Positions 6,670 to 7,904 of a stretch of 7,904 nucleotides of DNA are shown one piece after another. Under the pieces are notes generated by a model. It was not told the DNA's origin, ran no database searches, and saw only the letters and a program-made list of their open reading frames with translations. The position numbers and the translations under genes are program-made. Every line of letters begins with the position of its first letter. Position 1 is the first letter of the stretch. Source of the stretch: an uncultured Clostridia bacterium (GTDB lineage: Bacteria; Bacillota; Clostridia; Christensenellales; CAG-138); contig CAMHDC010000049.1 in assembly GCA_946183765.1 (NCBI GenBank), positions 1-7,904 on the forward strand, in the 5' to 3' direction.

Positions 6670-7427
6670 ACCAAAAGTTGCTGTTTGCAAGAGCCTATGA
6701 ACTGGAAGCTGCCAAGCGTATCTCAGAGGACGCCCGCCCCCGTTTTCACCTGACACCCTATACAGGCTGGATGAACGATCCCAATGGATTCTCCTACTAT
6801 AAAGGGGAGTATCACTTGTTCTACCAATACAATCCTTATGATACCGTTTGGGATACGATGCACTGGGGTCACGCCGTCAGCTCAGATCTTCTCCGCTGGC
6901 GATATTTGCCCACCGCGTTGGCCCCCAACGAATGGTACGACAGCGACGGCTGCTGGTCCGGTAGCGCCATTGAGATGCCTGACGGGCAGCAGCTGCTGAT
7001 GTATACCGGCATCCGCCGGGAGGGCGGCGAGGCGAGGGAGAACCTCCAGGTCCAATGCCTGGCTCTTGGAAACGGGGTGGAGTATAAGAAATATGAGCAA
7101 AACCCCGTGCTTACCGCCGCAGACCTTCCTGAGGGCATGAGCCGGTACGACTTCAGGGATCCCAGCATCTGGCAGGAGCCGGACGGCACGTATCGGGTTG
7201 TTATCGGTACCTGCGACAGCGAACGACACGGGAACCTGTTGCTGTATTCCAGTGAAGACGGGTTTCATTGGAAGTATGAGAGCATCCTGGCAAAGAATGA
7301 CGGGAGCCTCGGCCTCATGTGGGAGTGCCCCAACTTCTTCCTGCTGGATGGGAAGGCTGTAGTGCTCGTGAGCCCCCAGGATATGCTGCCACCACGATCC
7401 TGGCCCCGGACGGACGACGCATCATGA
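6666..7427 (+). CDS. Cytoplasmic GH32 beta-fructosidase (sucrase-like), N-terminal part ended by a frameshifting deletion
   Basis: The ATG at 6666 overlaps the previous stop, and AAGGAG at 6652-6657 is 8 bases upstream. There is no signal peptide, so the product is cytoplasmic. Motifs are classical GH32: WMNDPNG with nucleophile Asp38, FYQYNP, HWGHAVSSDLL, WSGSA, FRDP with Asp165, and WECP with acid/base Glu220. The family hydrolyses sucrose, sucrose-6-phosphate or short fructo-oligosaccharides. The homologous text runs to VSPQDM (Met240) and then turns into 13 unrelated residues ending at TGA 7425-7427, so the product is 253 residues where intact enzymes have about 450-500. The missing C-terminal part follows in another frame from about 7382. 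All three catalytic residues precede the break, but an incomplete propeller would hardly fold, so the gene is probably inactive unless the break is a sequencing or assembly error. Confidence 0.85.
   Translation: MNQKLLFARAYELEAAKRISEDARPRFHLTPYTGWMNDPNGFSYYKGEYHLFYQYNPYDTVWDTMHWGHAVSSDLLRWRYLPTALAPNEWYDSDGCWSGSAIEMPDGQQLLMYTGIRREGGEARENLQVQCLALGNGVEYKKYEQNPVLTAADLPEGMSRYDFRDPSIWQEPDGTYRVVIGTCDSERHGNLLLYSSEDGFHWKYESILAKNDGSLGLMWECPNFFLLDGKAVVLVSPQDMLPPRSWPRTDDAS
7382..7390 (+). other. Deletion junction in the GH32 gene
   Basis: TATGCTGCC at the junction can be read as the upstream sequence (D-M-L-P, frame of 6666) and as the downstream sequence (Y-A-A, frame of 7382). Both readings match GH32 relatives. 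This is what recombination or slippage between two short direct repeats leaves behind. From the two frames, the lost length must equal 1 modulo 3. Confidence 0.5.
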
Positions 7428-7904
7428 TCGGCTGGATGCAGAATTGGGACGCCTGCCAGAACGCAGGGCGAAAGGACCTGCGCTGGTACGGGCAGATGAG
7501 CCTGCCTCGGGAGCTCACCATCGAAAACGGTCGATTGTACCAGCGACCCATTCGGGAGCTGGAAGACCACCGCAGCAACCGTATCGCCTATGAAAACGTC
7601 TTCGTAGAGGGCGAGCGGCGGCTGGACGGCATCGAGGGCAGAATGGTGGATATGGAAATCACCATCCGGCCCGTTCAGAACGCGCCCATCTATCATAAGT
7701 TCGAGATACGATTCATGGAGAACGAGCAATTCTTCACAAAGCTCAGCTATCGACCCCACGAATCCATATTGCGGATCGACAGGAAGTTTTCCGGCTCTCG
7801 CCGGGCGTACATTCATCAGCGCCGCTGCCAGGTGCCGGACCGCAACGGGGAGCTGAAGCTGCGGATGATCCTGGATCGGTTCAGTATGGAAGCTTTCCTC
7901 AACG
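7382..7904 (+). pseudogene. C-terminal part of the same GH32 gene in a shifted frame, running off the window
   Basis: From 7382 a different + frame is open to the end of the window (174 codons) and reads as the end of the GH32 gene that begins at 6666. It starts YAATTILAPDG, which aligns with the conserved FYAPQT region of GH32 enzymes, then RRIMIGWMQNWD, GQMSLPREL, a beta-sandwich with LYQRPIREL, and LRMILDRFSMEAFLN, which is close to the normal C-terminus of GH32 proteins. No separate ribosome site or start is expected. Relative to intact relatives the section between SPQDM and FYAPQT, about 40 residues in sucrases of the SacA type by my recollection, is absent. So both a frame change and a loss of conserved sequence separate the two parts. 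Confidence 0.8.

Noticed and set aside
7382..7427. Programmed frameshifting as an explanation for the frame change in the second GH32
   Set aside because: No slippery heptamer is seen at the junction, and conserved GH32 sequence is missing between the two frames, which frameshifting alone cannot explain.

Overview
The window is a GC-rich, tightly packed, single-strand gene cluster in which all six genes read on the + strand. Gene content points to a Gram-positive Firmicute: an LplA/YtcQ-type sugar-binding lipoprotein, a DUF624 (YesL-like) membrane protein, lipobox signal peptides and strong AGGAG ribosome sites. The high GC and the protein style suggest a gut Clostridia member, possibly Oscillospirales; this is inference and no phylogenetic marker is present.

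Layout: (1) 1-474, C-terminal part of an extracellular solute-binding protein whose start and permeases should lie upstream. (2) 495-2324, a lipoprotein with one Ig-like domain and three jelly-roll, carbohydrate-binding-like domains, with no catalytic domain recognised. (3) 2420-4354, a secreted protein made of four copies of a ~115-residue module plus a Glu/Pro/Ala-rich acidic tail, with no recognisable anchor. (4) 4450-6006, a surface lipoprotein of the GH32 beta-fructosidase type with all three catalytic motifs readable. (5) 6025-6669, a DUF624 membrane protein. (6) from 6666, a cytoplasmic GH32 beta-fructosidase that is broken at about 7382-7390. Its reading frame changes there and a conserved part of the propeller is missing; the C-terminal part continues in another frame to the window end.

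Taken together this looks like a fructan/fructo-oligosaccharide utilisation locus. Two non-catalytic surface proteins would capture glycan, a surface GH32 would cut it, the ABC transporter would import fragments, and a cytoplasmic GH32 would finish hydrolysis. The substrate assignment rests on the two GH32 genes; the binding roles of genes 2 and 3 are inferred.

The points most worth a second look are: the apparently shared W/GEFF/FGN module found in both neighbouring non-catalytic proteins (six recognisable copies plus one weak one); the out-of-frame deletion in the second GH32 gene, whose junction can be read in both frames; and strong intergenic hairpins without U-tracts on both sides of gene 3. 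There is no gene-free stretch over 300 bases; the longest gaps are about 95 bases and are described as features. I saw no RNA genes, mobile elements, CRISPR arrays or attachment sites.
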